Assembly: GCA_030142905.1 (NCBI GenBank)
Contig: JASJOG010000135.1
Location: 806,001-870,000, forward strand
Length of the DNA: 64,000 bases
Reading direction: 5' to 3'
Source: Heliopora coerulea
Lineage: Eukaryota > Cnidaria > Anthozoa > Scleralcyonacea > Helioporidae
Shown piece by piece: positions 23,483-34,839 of this stretch (position 1 is its first letter; every line of letters starts with the position of its first letter). The position numbers and the translations under genes were made by a program. The notes under the pieces were generated by a model. It saw only the letters and a program-made list of their open reading frames with translations, searched no databases and was not told the origin of the DNA.

Positions 23483-24662
23483 GTAAGTTTGCATTTTTTT
23501 TTTCAAAGATTACGTGGATTGTTCTACTGCGCCATTTAGCGTTTACCATTTTCTTTCTTTTTTCTTTTTTTTTTTTCATTATGTTTTGCCGAAGACAATA
23601 TCACATTGCAGTAAATCTCTTGAATATGTTTTTGTCTGTCGCGCAGTTGAATTATCTTCGCGTAGTTTATTTAAGTACTTATGGCTGCGAATATTTATTC
23701 GAAATTGAACTGTCTTTGAAATAACCTCACAATTATTTTCGAATTATTGCGAGGAAGCCAATAATTGTCAAATTAACGTGTTAGTCGGTTGCTAGTGAAT
23801 TCGGTGTCCCAAGGTTGTGTGTAAATTCTAAAAGACACATAATATTATGCGTATGTCCAAAAGGATGTATCGTGTTTCGCACGGGGACACTTCCATCAAA
23901 CACTCGGCGCTACAAACCTTGACCTAAGCAAACGCGCGCATTTGGTTGAGACCAAGGTCAGGGCGATGCGTTGCGTGCCTGTGTTTTTGTTTTGATATGG
24001 GAAACACAACTTTTCTCATTATTTCGTTGAAATAATTCTAAACATCCCAACAGAGACCCTCCCTATGTAATAAAAAGGGGAAAATTTACTCGTTAGTAAC
24101 TATTTTTCTCACACTTAGTAGAGTTCACCTGTTATGGCCTCTTACTGGGTTAATGATTTTAGTGATACGGGATACGGAGTACAAATGGCCTGGTATGTAC
24201 GTACTCTTTGATAAAAGTGTAATCTAAGCAAGATTAATTGCCCGCTTCATGGTACATAGAAATGTTTTGGTACAACCTTCAGATTGTTACTTTGAAACAT
24301 TTCATCTCGTAAAATGAGAGAATTCAAATGGCATGGTGTCAGCTCTAATCAGAAGATTATTGAAACATTGCTACCTTTTCAGATTTGAGAAGATTATTGA
24401 AACGATGCTACCTTCAAAGATAGCGAACTGTTGTTAATATAGACTAATATTAAGCTTTTTTTTTAAAACAGTTCCCTTTCAAAACAGGAGAATAATTGTT
24501 TATAACCTTTTTTCATTTAAATCAGTTCTCCATTTAAAGTAGGAGACCGGTTACCGCAAATGCCGCTCTGTGTTGACTCTAATCAGACAACTCTGCATTT
24601 CAAATTGCAAAAGTGGCATTCCCACCTCATAAATACTAAACTCTTGGCCATGCTCTCGGCAA

Positions 24663-24740
24663 CGGCCTCCGCAGCCCAGTTGGCAGAGTATCACACTAGA
24701 TTCGCGAGGTCGCGGGTTCGATTCCCAGCCGGATGGCCTA
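24663..24740 (+). mobile_element. tRNA-derived SINE head
   Basis: The segment has an A-box-like CAGCCCAGTTGGCAGAGTAT and a B-box GGTCGCGGGTTCGATTCCC, with partly pairing acceptor-like ends (GCCTCCG and CGGATGGC). The D-arm and anticodon region do not fold as a standard tRNA. An unrelated tail with CCCACTTGGGGCTTAAAT follows. It is a different family from the SINEs at 4 and 45 kb. Confidence 0.6.
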
Positions 24741-25225
24741 AAGTTGCATTTTTCGCAGCCAGTCCCACTTGGGGCTTAAATACATCTAGACACTCGAGAT
24801 TTTCCCCTAGAATTATTAACTTAACAGTTAGCGGTCGAGTGTAAATGCCATAATGTTCTATTGAAATTTAAAGAGAAACTAAATAGTGTTTATTGACATT
24901 TTAGATTAATTGATATATATGTAAATATACATCGACATTTTAACCTTTTTTTTTCTTTTTTAATTTTTATAATCTTAAGTAGTAAACGCAGGTTCTTCAT
25001 TCATACCAGAAAAATAATATTCTGAAGAAGTTAACCTGTATAATTATAAAGTATTATTATTATTAATATTAGAATTAACCCTCCTTGTCGTGAGAATTGT
25101 TCTGCGTGAAATGGAAATGCAACTGTAGCAAATGTGGTGATGTCTAGTATAAAGATATTTATAGTACAGGAGAAGTGACGTTACATGTAATCCTTCAACC
25201 TTTATCTTGAAACAGTTCTTGTAAA

Positions 25226-26788
25226 ATGGGAGCAGACACCTCTATTCCAGTTGCTCCAGTAAAACCAGGATTTTCCACGATGTGTGTCTCGTTCCAGTAC
25301 ACCGACCGTGTCACAGTTCTTCACCTGGATGACGCAGGTTTGTCGATCATCAGACAAGCCATTAACGAAACCTGGAAAGCTGGTATCTCAGTGGAAAGAT
25401 CCAGATGTGGCTCGGGGTGGTCGTTCAAGCTTTCCGGTCAGCTTTTTATTATTGGCTCAAACATTGTTTCCCAGCAGACGCGGCAAATGGTATGCTTAAT
25501 GTTGCAGAGGTTATATGGAACTGGCTGGAGGATTATAGTCACGAGTGATCTTGGGAGGCTGGAGGACAAGAGCACCCTTTTTTTCCAACGATGTCCTCCT
25601 GAATCCTCCACCATCCCGTTTGTTTGCGTTGGTCTAAGCAGCGTTCACAAGCTACAGATTTTGAACCTCCCTCCACAGCTGGTGGAGCCTATCAAAGAAA
25701 CTATTCGACTCTCGTGGAGTTTAGGGATTAAGAAGGAAAACTGGACGAATGGAGTGCTTGAAGTGAAACTGTTTGGTTATCCATGGAAGGCTACTAAACA
25801 GCAGTCTGTCATGGCGAAAGTCCTCTTGCAAAACATCATTGGTACTCTTCGTCGTTATCAGTGGGTTTACTACTGCAATGTAAACCTCAAGAGTACAGCG
25901 GATTCACTTTTCTTTCGTCACGACCCAAGCATCCCGCCTTACGAGTCTGTCCAGTTCTGCACCATCAGCCTTAACCTGAACAATCGTCTACGAGTGATCA
26001 ATGCCCCAGGTACTGTGGTTGCTGTGATAAGAAAGGTTATTGAGACCACATGGTTGTGTGGTGGGATCCAGGCTGACAGAGAATACCACGGTAGCAGAGA
26101 GTTCAAGTTATCTGGGAACCCTTGGCATTCAATCAAAGTGGAGGCCGTCATGGCTCGGTGTCTTATTCTGAAGATCCTCGAAGCGATGCGAGAGCAAGGT
26201 TGGCATAACATTGCTGGCATCGACATCAGCCGAGGAGTTACTGACAAATCCACGTTAATCTTTCAAAAAGGTGAGCCTAAACGTAGTCCAGTGATATGCC
26301 TGAGTTTGAACGATGTGGATAAGTTTCGGCTGATTAACATGCCAGGCCAGCTGGTGGAACTTTTCAGGCAAATTTTACTCTGCCGTTGGCCAAACGGTGT
26401 ACAGGAAGAAAAGAAATTGACGCTAACCTCTGGCAGTGTTTGGCAAATGAAGTTATTTGGCCGGCCTTGGAATGGAGGGGAGAGCAATGATACTATACAT
26501 GCCCGCAGTTTTCTATGTAATATTATTCAAGAGTTCATAGAACGAGGCTGGAGGCCGTTCCTTAGTGCTGATGTCTCGGCCAAGTACATACACCAAGAAA
26601 ATGGACCAGATTATCCTGTCGATGTGCATAGCATGTGGTTTGTGTATGATCCGCCTTCCTCTGCTCAACCTTCAGCTTCAAGTTACGGCTTCAGCTTTGC
26701 CTCATCTCCTGCGCAGTACGGCGTTGGTAGGTCGTTATTACCCAGCCCTCTTCTTGATGATCACCAGACGTCTGGGTTTGACATGTAA
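25226..26788 (+). CDS. gene C: four-repeat protein, PPSY tail cut off by a stop
   Basis: The product has 520 residues beginning MGADTSIP. All four repeats are complete and resemble gene A very closely, including long stretches of near-identical DNA at the start and in the fourth repeat. The TAA at 26786-26788 replaces the CAA that encodes Gln522 in gene A. The frame stays open for 22 more codons to a TAA at 26855-26857, and those codons would encode a Pro-rich end with LPPSY and TGLDS. So one C-to-T change removes only the PPxY ligand. The acceptor TTATCTTGAAACAG (AG 25214-25215) precedes the ATG. The gene may be functional without its tail, recently damaged, or polymorphic. Confidence 0.8.
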   Translation: MGADTSIPVAPVKPGFSTMCVSFQYTDRVTVLHLDDAGLSIIRQAINETWKAGISVERSRCGSGWSFKLSGQLFIIGSNIVSQQTRQMVCLMLQRLYGTGWRIIVTSDLGRLEDKSTLFFQRCPPESSTIPFVCVGLSSVHKLQILNLPPQLVEPIKETIRLSWSLGIKKENWTNGVLEVKLFGYPWKATKQQSVMAKVLLQNIIGTLRRYQWVYYCNVNLKSTADSLFFRHDPSIPPYESVQFCTISLNLNNRLRVINAPGTVVAVIRKVIETTWLCGGIQADREYHGSREFKLSGNPWHSIKVEAVMARCLILKILEAMREQGWHNIAGIDISRGVTDKSTLIFQKGEPKRSPVICLSLNDVDKFRLINMPGQLVELFRQILLCRWPNGVQEEKKLTLTSGSVWQMKLFGRPWNGGESNDTIHARSFLCNIIQEFIERGWRPFLSADVSAKYIHQENGPDYPVDVHSMWFVYDPPSSAQPSASSYGFSFASSPAQYGVGRSLLPSPLLDDHQTSGFDM

Positions 26789-26857
26789 CCAAGTTCTTAT
26801 CCCCAACCCAGTGAACTTCCTCCCAGCTACACGAAAGGTACGGGATTGGACTCTTAA

Positions 26858-27700
26858 CACCTTTAAACTAAAAGTGAGGAAGAACTGCATTTTCAGTTTG
26901 CCATTATCTAACCTACTTCTCAACATGTCAGTTTAGGCTTATGCAGTGGATGTAAATTAGAAGCTTTAGCCAGTGTTGAGCGCATCAAGTCATAAGACAT
27001 CTAATGTGTGTAACTCAAAAACTTTAACACTGTACCAGTGGAATGTGTTAAAATTCTGTCGAACCAAGAACGCCCTTCATCCACACTTCAAAGGTATTGA
27101 AAGTGAGTTCATTTATAAAGTTCAAATATATAATAATCTGCTGGTTGAAAATTGTATTTAACTCAGTCCAAGATTCGTTTTTTATAATTACTTAAAATTG
27201 CATACCGACGCAAAAAATACATTCACAAATTATCGTGTTTGATGCGTTCATCTGAGATTACACAAATATCGCCGCAAAATTTGTCGTAACTACATCTAAT
27301 TCTTCGGCAAAACTGCAAATTCTTAAACCTGGTTCCCTCTTTCAACATGATCATAACCACAACAACATACTCACGCGCAGTTAGCATTTCACGCTCAACT
27401 AAATTCGCTGTACTTCCCAAGTACAAAAGAAATCTTGTCATAAATATGATGACCCAGCAAATGGCTTTAAGTAAAGACATAATACACACATAATATATAT
27501 AAAATCTTTAATGCTGACGTTTCGTTACCTTAGTAACATCTTCAGAGTGAATATTTACAACGTAGAAATTACTTAAATAGCTTAACTGTTATAAAATTAG
27601 AAAGTGACAGCATGCGACAAAGCAAGGTGACAGGAACCAGAGACGTGTAACAAGGTGTTACAATTACACCCGACCACATTCATCACTGGATGCTTACAGA
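26858..27700. other. downstream of gene C, nothing recognised
   Basis: This is AT-rich sequence with short ORFs only. No AATAAA stands out close to the gene C stop. Confidence 0.35.
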
Positions 27701-27714
27701 CTACCCAACTCTTA

Positions 27715-27932
27715 GACCCCATTCACACGATAACGGTACGAAATGAAACCGTAACGATATTATTACGTTTAGGCCTTGCGTTCACACAGTACCAGTATGA
27801 AAAAGTATGAAACCGTAATGCTAACCGTAACGATTTGAAACCGTAATGTGAAACCGTAATCGTGTGAACAGGTTCGTACCGTGATATTTTGATACCGGTG
27901 CAGTTTCGTACCGGTATCATGTGAACGGGGTC
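27715..27932. mobile_element. Harbinger-like MITE with TTA target duplication
   Basis: The ends read GACCCCATTCACACGATAAC and, inward from the right, GACCCCGTTCACATGATACC. Both are flanked by TTA (27712-27714 and 27933-27935), the target duplication typical of PIF/Harbinger elements. The interior repeats GAAACCGTAA several times, so it is partly built of subterminal repeats. It is 218 bases and noncoding. Confidence 0.85.
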
Positions 27933-27999
27933 TTAGTTACATCTGCACTTCGGCCCACTCACTATACAATTAAAATAGCAATTCAGGTCGTATTCAGGA

Positions 28000-28116
28000 A
28001 CCTTTTTTCATACAGCTCGCGTAGTGATCACCATTCAATTTTCCAGAACTTTTTGTGTTCTTGTGATTGGTCAGGATCAGTCGCATTGCCTTTGGTCATC
28101 AATCGTGAACAGTAAG
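28000..28116 (+). other. candidate 5' noncoding exon end of gene D (donor near 28112-28117)
   Basis: GAACAGTAAGGTAATG offers overlapping donors. An inverted CCAAT (GATTGGTC) lies about 50 bases upstream. The following intron start (CTTTGGATTGTTTTGTTG) resembles the one after 14457 (CTATGGATTGTTGAAG). The intron to the gene D acceptor (AG 29468-29469) would be about 1.35 kb. Confidence 0.3.
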
Positions 28117-28199
28117 GTAATGTTCTCTAAAGTTTCTTTGGATTGTTTTGTTGAGTTAGAAAGAGTAAAAAGTTATTTCTTTTACGCAAGCCAAGGTAA

Positions 28200-29440
28200 A
28201 TATTAAATTTTCCCCCGTATTGTTGAGATGGAGACCGGTAACAACTCTAGCAGTTGTTCAGAGGTCAACGTAAGCTTAACTTCGTATACCAAACAAGCAA
28301 CATGGGGAAGGGCTACTGGGACTATGGCAATATGGCGTTGTATTATGAAGTGCTATCGTAAGATGTCGTGTTATAACACGATATGATATATATGTCACGA
28401 TATATAACATGTGTGATATTATGATACGATATATATGATTTGATATGATACAGGAGAAGTACGGTATGTGATATACTGATAGGATCTGGTACGGTATGAC
28501 AAGACAAAGTTTAAAAAACTTTTTCACGATCCAACAGTTTGATAAGAAAATCAACTGAAACCTAATCTGAAACAAAGTTTCATGCGTTTAGTCGAAACAC
28601 CCTGAGCGGTTCCAGCAGCCCTGTGTACTGTTATGACGACCTGACAACGTTACAACAACACGACATTGTCCGACAACGCAATACAATGTTACCTTATATT
28701 ATTGTTATGGTAACATATTGTTATGTTATTGGACATATTGTTATGGTAACACTAAACTATGGCTTGTGTCGGACGTTTCGCTAACCACTCGGTATTTTAA
28801 TAAAATACGAAATAAAAGTAACTCCGAAAATTGAAATTATTTTCCACTTTTCACCTGATTTGTATTTATCATCCTAGTGATTACTACAACTAAGTCAAAA
28901 CATAGAAAATAAAAATGCTTTCAATATTCATATTTACCGTTCTTTATTTTGTTTCGTGTTTTTTGTGTGTTATAATACTCAAGGGGTATCATTAAGGAAG
29001 AGCATTTTGATTGACATACTCGGAAATGAAGCTGAAATCGTCAAAAGATATGGAAGAGATCTGTGTGTCATTGCCGGAGCTGACAATCTACTCTCTGAAA
29101 TAAGTCCTTGTGCGCAGTACCGTAGGCTGAGAAGAGGCAGGGGGCAGTTTCCGCCCTCCCACTTTTCACCCAGACCAGGTCTGTGGGAACATCCATGGCA
29201 TTAGTCGGTACAGTACGTTTTCCCATCGCGGATTTAGTTTGCCTTTATAATACCAGAATGAAAGTCATTAAGTTAAGTAAGTTCCGACTTTTAAATTTAA
29301 GTATATGAATAGCGCACAATACGAAGTAAATCTCCATAACCCGCTGTCAGAGTGCGTCAAAACGCTTCTTCCATAGTATATCGACTCAAGAGAATGCATG
29401 ATGTGAAAATTCTGGTTTTTAAGAATACAGATGAAGTTAT
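28200..29440. other. noncoding region upstream of gene D
   Basis: The region contains ATGATATATATG-type simple sequence around 28375-28450 and TTATTGTTATGG repeats around 28698-28750. No gene is supported. Confidence 0.4.
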
Positions 29441-29479
29441 GTAACCATGACAACTTTATCTCTCAACAGCGCTTGTACA

Positions 29480-31081
29480 ATGGGGACAAATGTGTCACTT
29501 CCTCTCCCACCAGTTAAGCCTGGGTTTTCTACGATGTGTATCTCATTCCAAAAGGTCGACCGTGTCAATGTTCTTCACCTGGATAATGAAGGCTTGTCTG
29601 TAACCCGACAAGCCCTCAACGAAACCTGACCAGCAGGAATTTCTAAGGAATCCTCCAACTGTGACTCAAGCTGGTCATGTAAACTTTCTGCAAAACCTTT
29701 TTCTCCTCGTAAGACAAAGGAGGTTTCCTTACAGGTGCGACAGATGATGTGTCGGATGCTTCAGAATTTATGCGGAATAGGATGGAGGATTATTACCACA
29801 ACTGACTTTGACCGTGACAATTTAAGTACCCTTTTCTTCACTAAATGTCCTCCTAATTTCTCCGATCATCCGTTTCTTTGCGTCTGGTTGAGAAGATCTA
29901 ACATTGTGCAATTTTTGAACCTCGCCCAACAACTCGTCGAACCAATCCGGGAAATTATTGAATCCTCGTGGGTTTTTGGAATAGAGAACGAGACTTCGAC
30001 TGAAGGTCTGCTCCAAATCAAGCTACGTGGTAATGCTTGGAATGCAACCAAACAGCAGTCTATTATGGCGAAAGTCCTCTTACAAAATATCATTGCTACT
30101 CTTCGTCGTTACCAGTGGGCTTACTGCAGCAAAGTAAACCTCAATTGCAATAACGATTCACTCTTCTTTCGTCACGATCGAACCATTGCTTCCGGCGAGT
30201 CTACTCCCTTCTGTACTATCAGCCTCAACCAAAAAAATTGCTTACGAGTGATCAACGCCTCAGAGAATACCATTGTCACGGTACGAAGGGTGGTTGAAGC
30301 CGCTTGGTATCGCGATGGGATCCAGAATGAAAGAGATTGTCACGGAAGCTGGGAGTTCAAGTTAAGTGGCAGTCCTTGGGAGACTAGTAATAAAAAAGAA
30401 TCTTTCATTGCCCGGTATCTGCTGCTGCGAATACTCGGAGCGATGCAAGAAGAAGGATGGTATAACATCGGCGGTCTTGAAATCAGCCAAAATCTAAGAG
30501 TTACTGACAAGTCAGTGTTGATCTTTCAAAAATGCGAGCCTAAACGTAAACCATTGGTGTGTCTAAGTTGGGACTTCAACAATAAATTGAGTCTAATTAA
30601 CGCGCCAACACAACTGATCGAGCTTTTCAGGCAGATTTTATTCTCACATTGGTCAAAGGGGTTCGTTAAAGAAAAGGAATCGAGGTTATACTTTGGGGTC
30701 GTTTACCAAATGAACTTGGCTGGTAAACCATGGATGGCAAAAGATGACACCTTGCACGCTCGGAGTCTTCTTTGTAATATTTTTCAAGAGTTCATGGAAC
30801 GAGGCTTGATGTTGTTTCTCACTGCAAACTTTACAAACAAGGACGTCAATCTTGAAGAGGGTGAAAAACATTGGACTGATGTCCACAACATGTTTTTTGT
30901 CTACGATAATGCTACCTCTGCTCAATCGTCAACCTCCCATTGCAATTTCAGTTCCTCTTCAACTTCAGAGCAGTGTGGCATTCGTATACCACCACCATTG
31001 CTTTATCTTCCCGAACCTAATGCACCTCCTCCAAGCTACGCGGAAGCCACAGGATTAGATTCTCAAGAAGAGGAAAATTGA
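29480..31081 (+). pseudogene. gene D: four-repeat family member with an in-frame TGA at codon 50
   Basis: The frame starts at ATG 29480 (MGTNVSLP, with Gly2 and Ser6) and meets TGA at 29627-29629, where the paralogues have TGG (Trp50 in A). The same frame is then open without interruption to TGA at 31079-31081 and encodes the remaining repeats and a tail ending APPPSYAEATGLDSQEEEN. So there is a single G-to-A change and no frameshift. It may be a very young pseudogene, an allele, or a read-through case. Internal ATGs at 29735 and after could start a product lacking most of repeat 1 and the myristoylation site. The acceptor-like CTCAACAG precedes the ATG. Confidence 0.8.
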
Positions 31082-31331
31082 AGGAATTCTCGTAGTTAAT
31101 ATAATAACAACATGTACTTTTAGTCAAGGATTATATCTTATGCTGGCCATGAAAAATTATCATAAAATATACTACAAGGGAAAAGTTTATGATTCTAATT
31201 AGTATTCTGTATCCTATTTACAGCACACTAATTAGGGAACAAAATCATTGTGCTTTCCTCTTGAATTATTAATCAGTTGTGTAAGGTATAAAAGAATTCC
31301 TTCAACACATTGCCAGAATTTGCGTGCCGAA

Positions 31332-31734
31332 GGGCCTGTTCATATGAGCCGAGATATCCCGGCATACCGGGATAAAACAGTCGAGGCGAGATCTCGGCTA
31401 GTTGACGCTTTCCCTTATGTTTGGAAATCGTGTTCATATGACTACGGGGATATCCCGGTTGGCCGAGATCTCGCTTTCAGCTGCCGGGATCCGCCTTGCC
31501 GAGATGCAATTTTTCCATATGAATGCTTTATGTTGACTAGCCGGGACGAAAATATTTATACTGCGCATGCTTCGTGAATCTCCTTTCAATTGCATCGTTT
31601 GGCGCCAAATGAAATCTTCCCGCCAAATTTCTTCCCGGTTGTTATCCCTGCTCAAATGAACAGACGATCTAAACATCCCGGCACTTAAAACTATCCCGGT
31701 ATACCAGGATATCTCGGCTCATATGAACAGGCCC
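31332..31734. mobile_element. Harbinger-like MITE, 42-base inverted ends
   Basis: The ends GGGCCTGTTCATATGAGCCG are inverted repeats of 42 bases. They are flanked by a 3-base direct repeat GAA (31329-31331 and 31735-31737). The interior repeats CGAGATATCCCGG-like words. The length is 403 bases and no transposase is present. Confidence 0.8.
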
Positions 31735-31739
31735 GAAGA

Positions 31740-33980
31740 CACCCCGTCTGGTGGACATGATTTGCAAAGAATTTGAAAGAACGACAGATTGAGCAGGCGT
31801 TTTGCACGGTCCAGGGCCCAGAGTTGGGCGCCTCGGTCTCGTTAATGCGCTGGCCCAACGCCAAGGACTGCAATCGTCACTATCAATCCTCATTTAAACT
31901 ATTGCTGTAGAACTCCTGTTATACATGAAACAAAAATAGTAAAAAAATTAGCTGGACGTGTGCTTAAATCAAAATATAAAAATTTCTTGTGATTCCCATT
32001 CACAGTCTTACAATAATAAAGAAATCTCTGCTGGTACACAATAATGAAATCATTGACAAACATTCCCTCACTGAGTTGAGAGGTAGTTAGATACCAACGT
32101 TTTAACAACAGTTATTCAGTCCCTCTTTATCCCTCATTTTATTTAGTTTGGTATTGTTAACAATTAATTGCCAGACATTAACGTTCCTTTCAAAGGTACA
32201 TGTGGTAGGTATAGTACACATGACCTAAAAAATTGGAAAAGGCTGTTGTGGTCTTTTGTTGCATCAGGCCTGACGCCAGTATGATGTAATAACAGTACAA
32301 TATTATTACAGTGAGGTACTCCAGTGACTTCATGTAAATGTGTCAAGCCTGACGCTGCAAAAGCCCGTAACAATCTGTTCTCTTTTTAGTATGTGTGTTC
32401 TCAATGCACGAATGCGAAGTACACAGCTTATAAAAACGCAGAATATCAGGGAAATCGATGAACTGCTGACAAAGCAAACATGATTGGGAATGAAATCAAA
32501 GCGGCTTTTCAGGTTAGGAGTGTGACGAAGTAGAATTCATTTATTTAAATTAGAATAGAGACAATTTAGTTTATTTAAGTTAGAATAGAGATAATTCTTT
32601 TGGGAGCCCTTATGAATGGACAATTAGAATATGCAAAAGGAAAAGTATAAGAGGACCGAGTTAAAGTTATCAAGAGAGGTCCTTGTTGTACGGCAAGTAG
32701 AAGACCAGTCAAAACTCTACCAACTCAGAACCGCAAATCCCGTGAAGACGGAGGCTAGACGAGAAACAGTTGAATTTATCGGCCAGCAAGTATCAGAGAC
32801 ATCTAGTGAGGGAGTGAGCGTGGTTGAGTGGAGTTTACTTTAAAGAGATACAGGTGAAGCGCTGGGCAATTCAGAGGTTCCGCAAGCCCGAATCACCACC
32901 AAGTAAATTCTTGCTTGGGATTCTGTCAGTCAGAAGATTCCTTGATTTTTCCACGTGGTAGTGGTCAGCCCGACACAGTGGCAGCTAATCCTTGCTGAAT
33001 GACCTAAACTTAACTTGTTAAGAGGAGGGTTCAATAAAGCCCGTCCACGGATAATCAAGTTCATCAAAGTGTGGCATACTAGCGGGGAAAAGCCTTCGAA
33101 GTGAAGAGAAGGTGTTGAAGAAATTGAGGAACCAGAAATCAGGACTCCCGATATAAGTGTTTGTAAGTTAGAAGCAAATTATTATTTATTCGTTCTGTTA
33201 GCAAAATAATCCGATATTAAAGGATTTCATGAAATCTGGTTATCTGGTGTCAATTGTCTTTCATATTAGCTATAGGGAGGAGAAACCATCTCGAGGGAAC
33301 ACACTTACCTGCCCTGGAAGTGACGACTTTACTACAAGAAGACTCAGTAGGCGTTGAGCGTTCACCCTCCCTAAGGTACTTTCGTAGAGAAGAAAGTCCA
33401 GAGTTATTTAAGAGTAAGTATGATTCATTAATGACGATGTTCATTCTGTGTCTAGCCCAAAGAAGCGAGTTGACGGAACAAATGCCGTTATCTGTTGTGA
33501 ATAAATGCGCATGTAGTCGGCCTTTCCACGTTATACATACGATAAGTTGCCACTGCCAAGATTCGAATCAAAGACTCCCCGATCTCATTTAATAAAAATT
33601 TATTGCGAGTTCAGGCGACCATCCACAATGTACATAGCAAAGTATATTACCTTTCAAAACATACATACATGTGTGTGCTTTGCACATGCATATCATTCAA
33701 AATTTCAAAGGAGAATTTTGCGACAGATAGATACTGCAAGGTAGCATCAGAGCCGAAATTTGACGGATATTTCCATGATTGTGCTCTAAGAGCCAAGCAT
33801 GAAATTTTTTATAAAAAGTAGTTTAGTATAATTAGATAAAGATATACGAATAAAAATATATAAATATAAAAAAATATAAAAATGAATTTAAAGTGTTTCA
33901 GGTTATCAATTAAAGGCTCTCATAACTGTTAAAACATAACACTACATGTCATTTTATCTGCTTGCTTTGACTAAAATCGA
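31740..33980. other. unexplained noncoding stretch
   Basis: I see a two-unit direct repeat (TTTATTTAAATTAGAATAGAG type) at about 32537-32595 and very AT-rich sequence at 33830-33900. Short ORFs in the region have no recognisable domains. Confidence 0.4.
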
Positions 33981-34245
33981 AATCATGCTGATCCACGAAC
34001 AAATAGAAGAATTACAACAGAAACTAGATTCACACACCAAAGAAGAGAAGAAATTTGATTTGGAAACCAGTGGACCAAACAACGAATAAATCTTCAAGAA
34101 TAAAAAAACAAAAAAGCTCAATAACGAAACAAAACTAGATCTTTGTTAGAACAAAGTCTAGCGGTAGAGAAGATGATCAACGACTATGGCGTAAATGTGA
34201 GCAGGGCTAAACAGACTAAAAGCCATTTGAAAAAAAAATCTAAAC

Positions 34246-34364
34246 TCGAGTTCAAACGTCGAACTTTTCACGTCCCGAATCGAATGCAAGTCAGAATAAA
34301 GGATTTAACTCATTCACATTAGATTCGGCACATGAAAAGTTCGACGTTTGAACTGGGCCTAAGG
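34246..34364. mobile_element. MITE inside the coiled-coil relic, shared by copies I, II and IV
   Basis: The inverted ends contain AGTTCAAACGTCGAACTTTT and its reverse complement. They are flanked by TAA-like triplets, which is Harbinger-like. Matching copies occur at about 42119-42241 and 50264-50386, so this insertion predates the duplications. Confidence 0.75.
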
Positions 34365-34392
34365 AATATGAAAGGCTCGCATTAAACTGGGC

Positions 34393-34839
34393 GAGTGGCG
34401 TAGCCAGACCCCGGCCTACCCGGGCCCAGGCCCGGGCGTCAGCTACGAACATGGGCGTTTCCCAAAACGTATTTGGCATATTCAACTGAAAAATACGCGA
34501 CAAATTTTGAATAATTTGATATCAACCCTTTAAGTTTGGTCCACGAATGGAATTTCTTTGCGTAACTTTTTCTCCCACGCTAAAAATTCCCGCAATTTGT
34601 TCTCATCAATGAGATATCTCGTGGTTTTAAAAGTAATTTGAAGGATCAGTACGATTGAAGCCTTCAAATCCAGCTCGGTGCCGCAGCCTAAAAAACGGGA
34701 ATAGCGCCCTCATAATGCAAGAAATAGCCTTTCAGAGACCCAAGAATTCAAACATTTTCCGGGGGAGCATACCCCCGGATCCCTCTACTTAGAATGCCTC
34801 CGAGGCCCGGGCATCACAGATACTCTGGCTGCGCCACTG
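34393..34839. mobile_element. hAT-like MITE unique to copy I
   Basis: The ends GAGTGGCGTAGCCAGA and TCTGGCTGCGCCACTG form inverted repeats. The flanks AACTGGGC and CACTGGGC form an 8-base target duplication with one change. Copy IV has the uninterrupted site ACTGGGCAGATTGC, so the insertion followed the duplication. Confidence 0.85.

Noticed and set aside
29627..29629. TGA as selenocysteine in gene D
   Set aside because: The paralogues have Trp here, not Cys, and no selenoprotein feature was noted. A nonsense change is the simpler reading.
8868..31081. Endogenous retrovirus or domesticated gag for the four-repeat genes
   Set aside because: There are no LTRs, protease, polymerase, capsid major-homology region or zinc knuckle. 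Only the end motifs are Gag-like.
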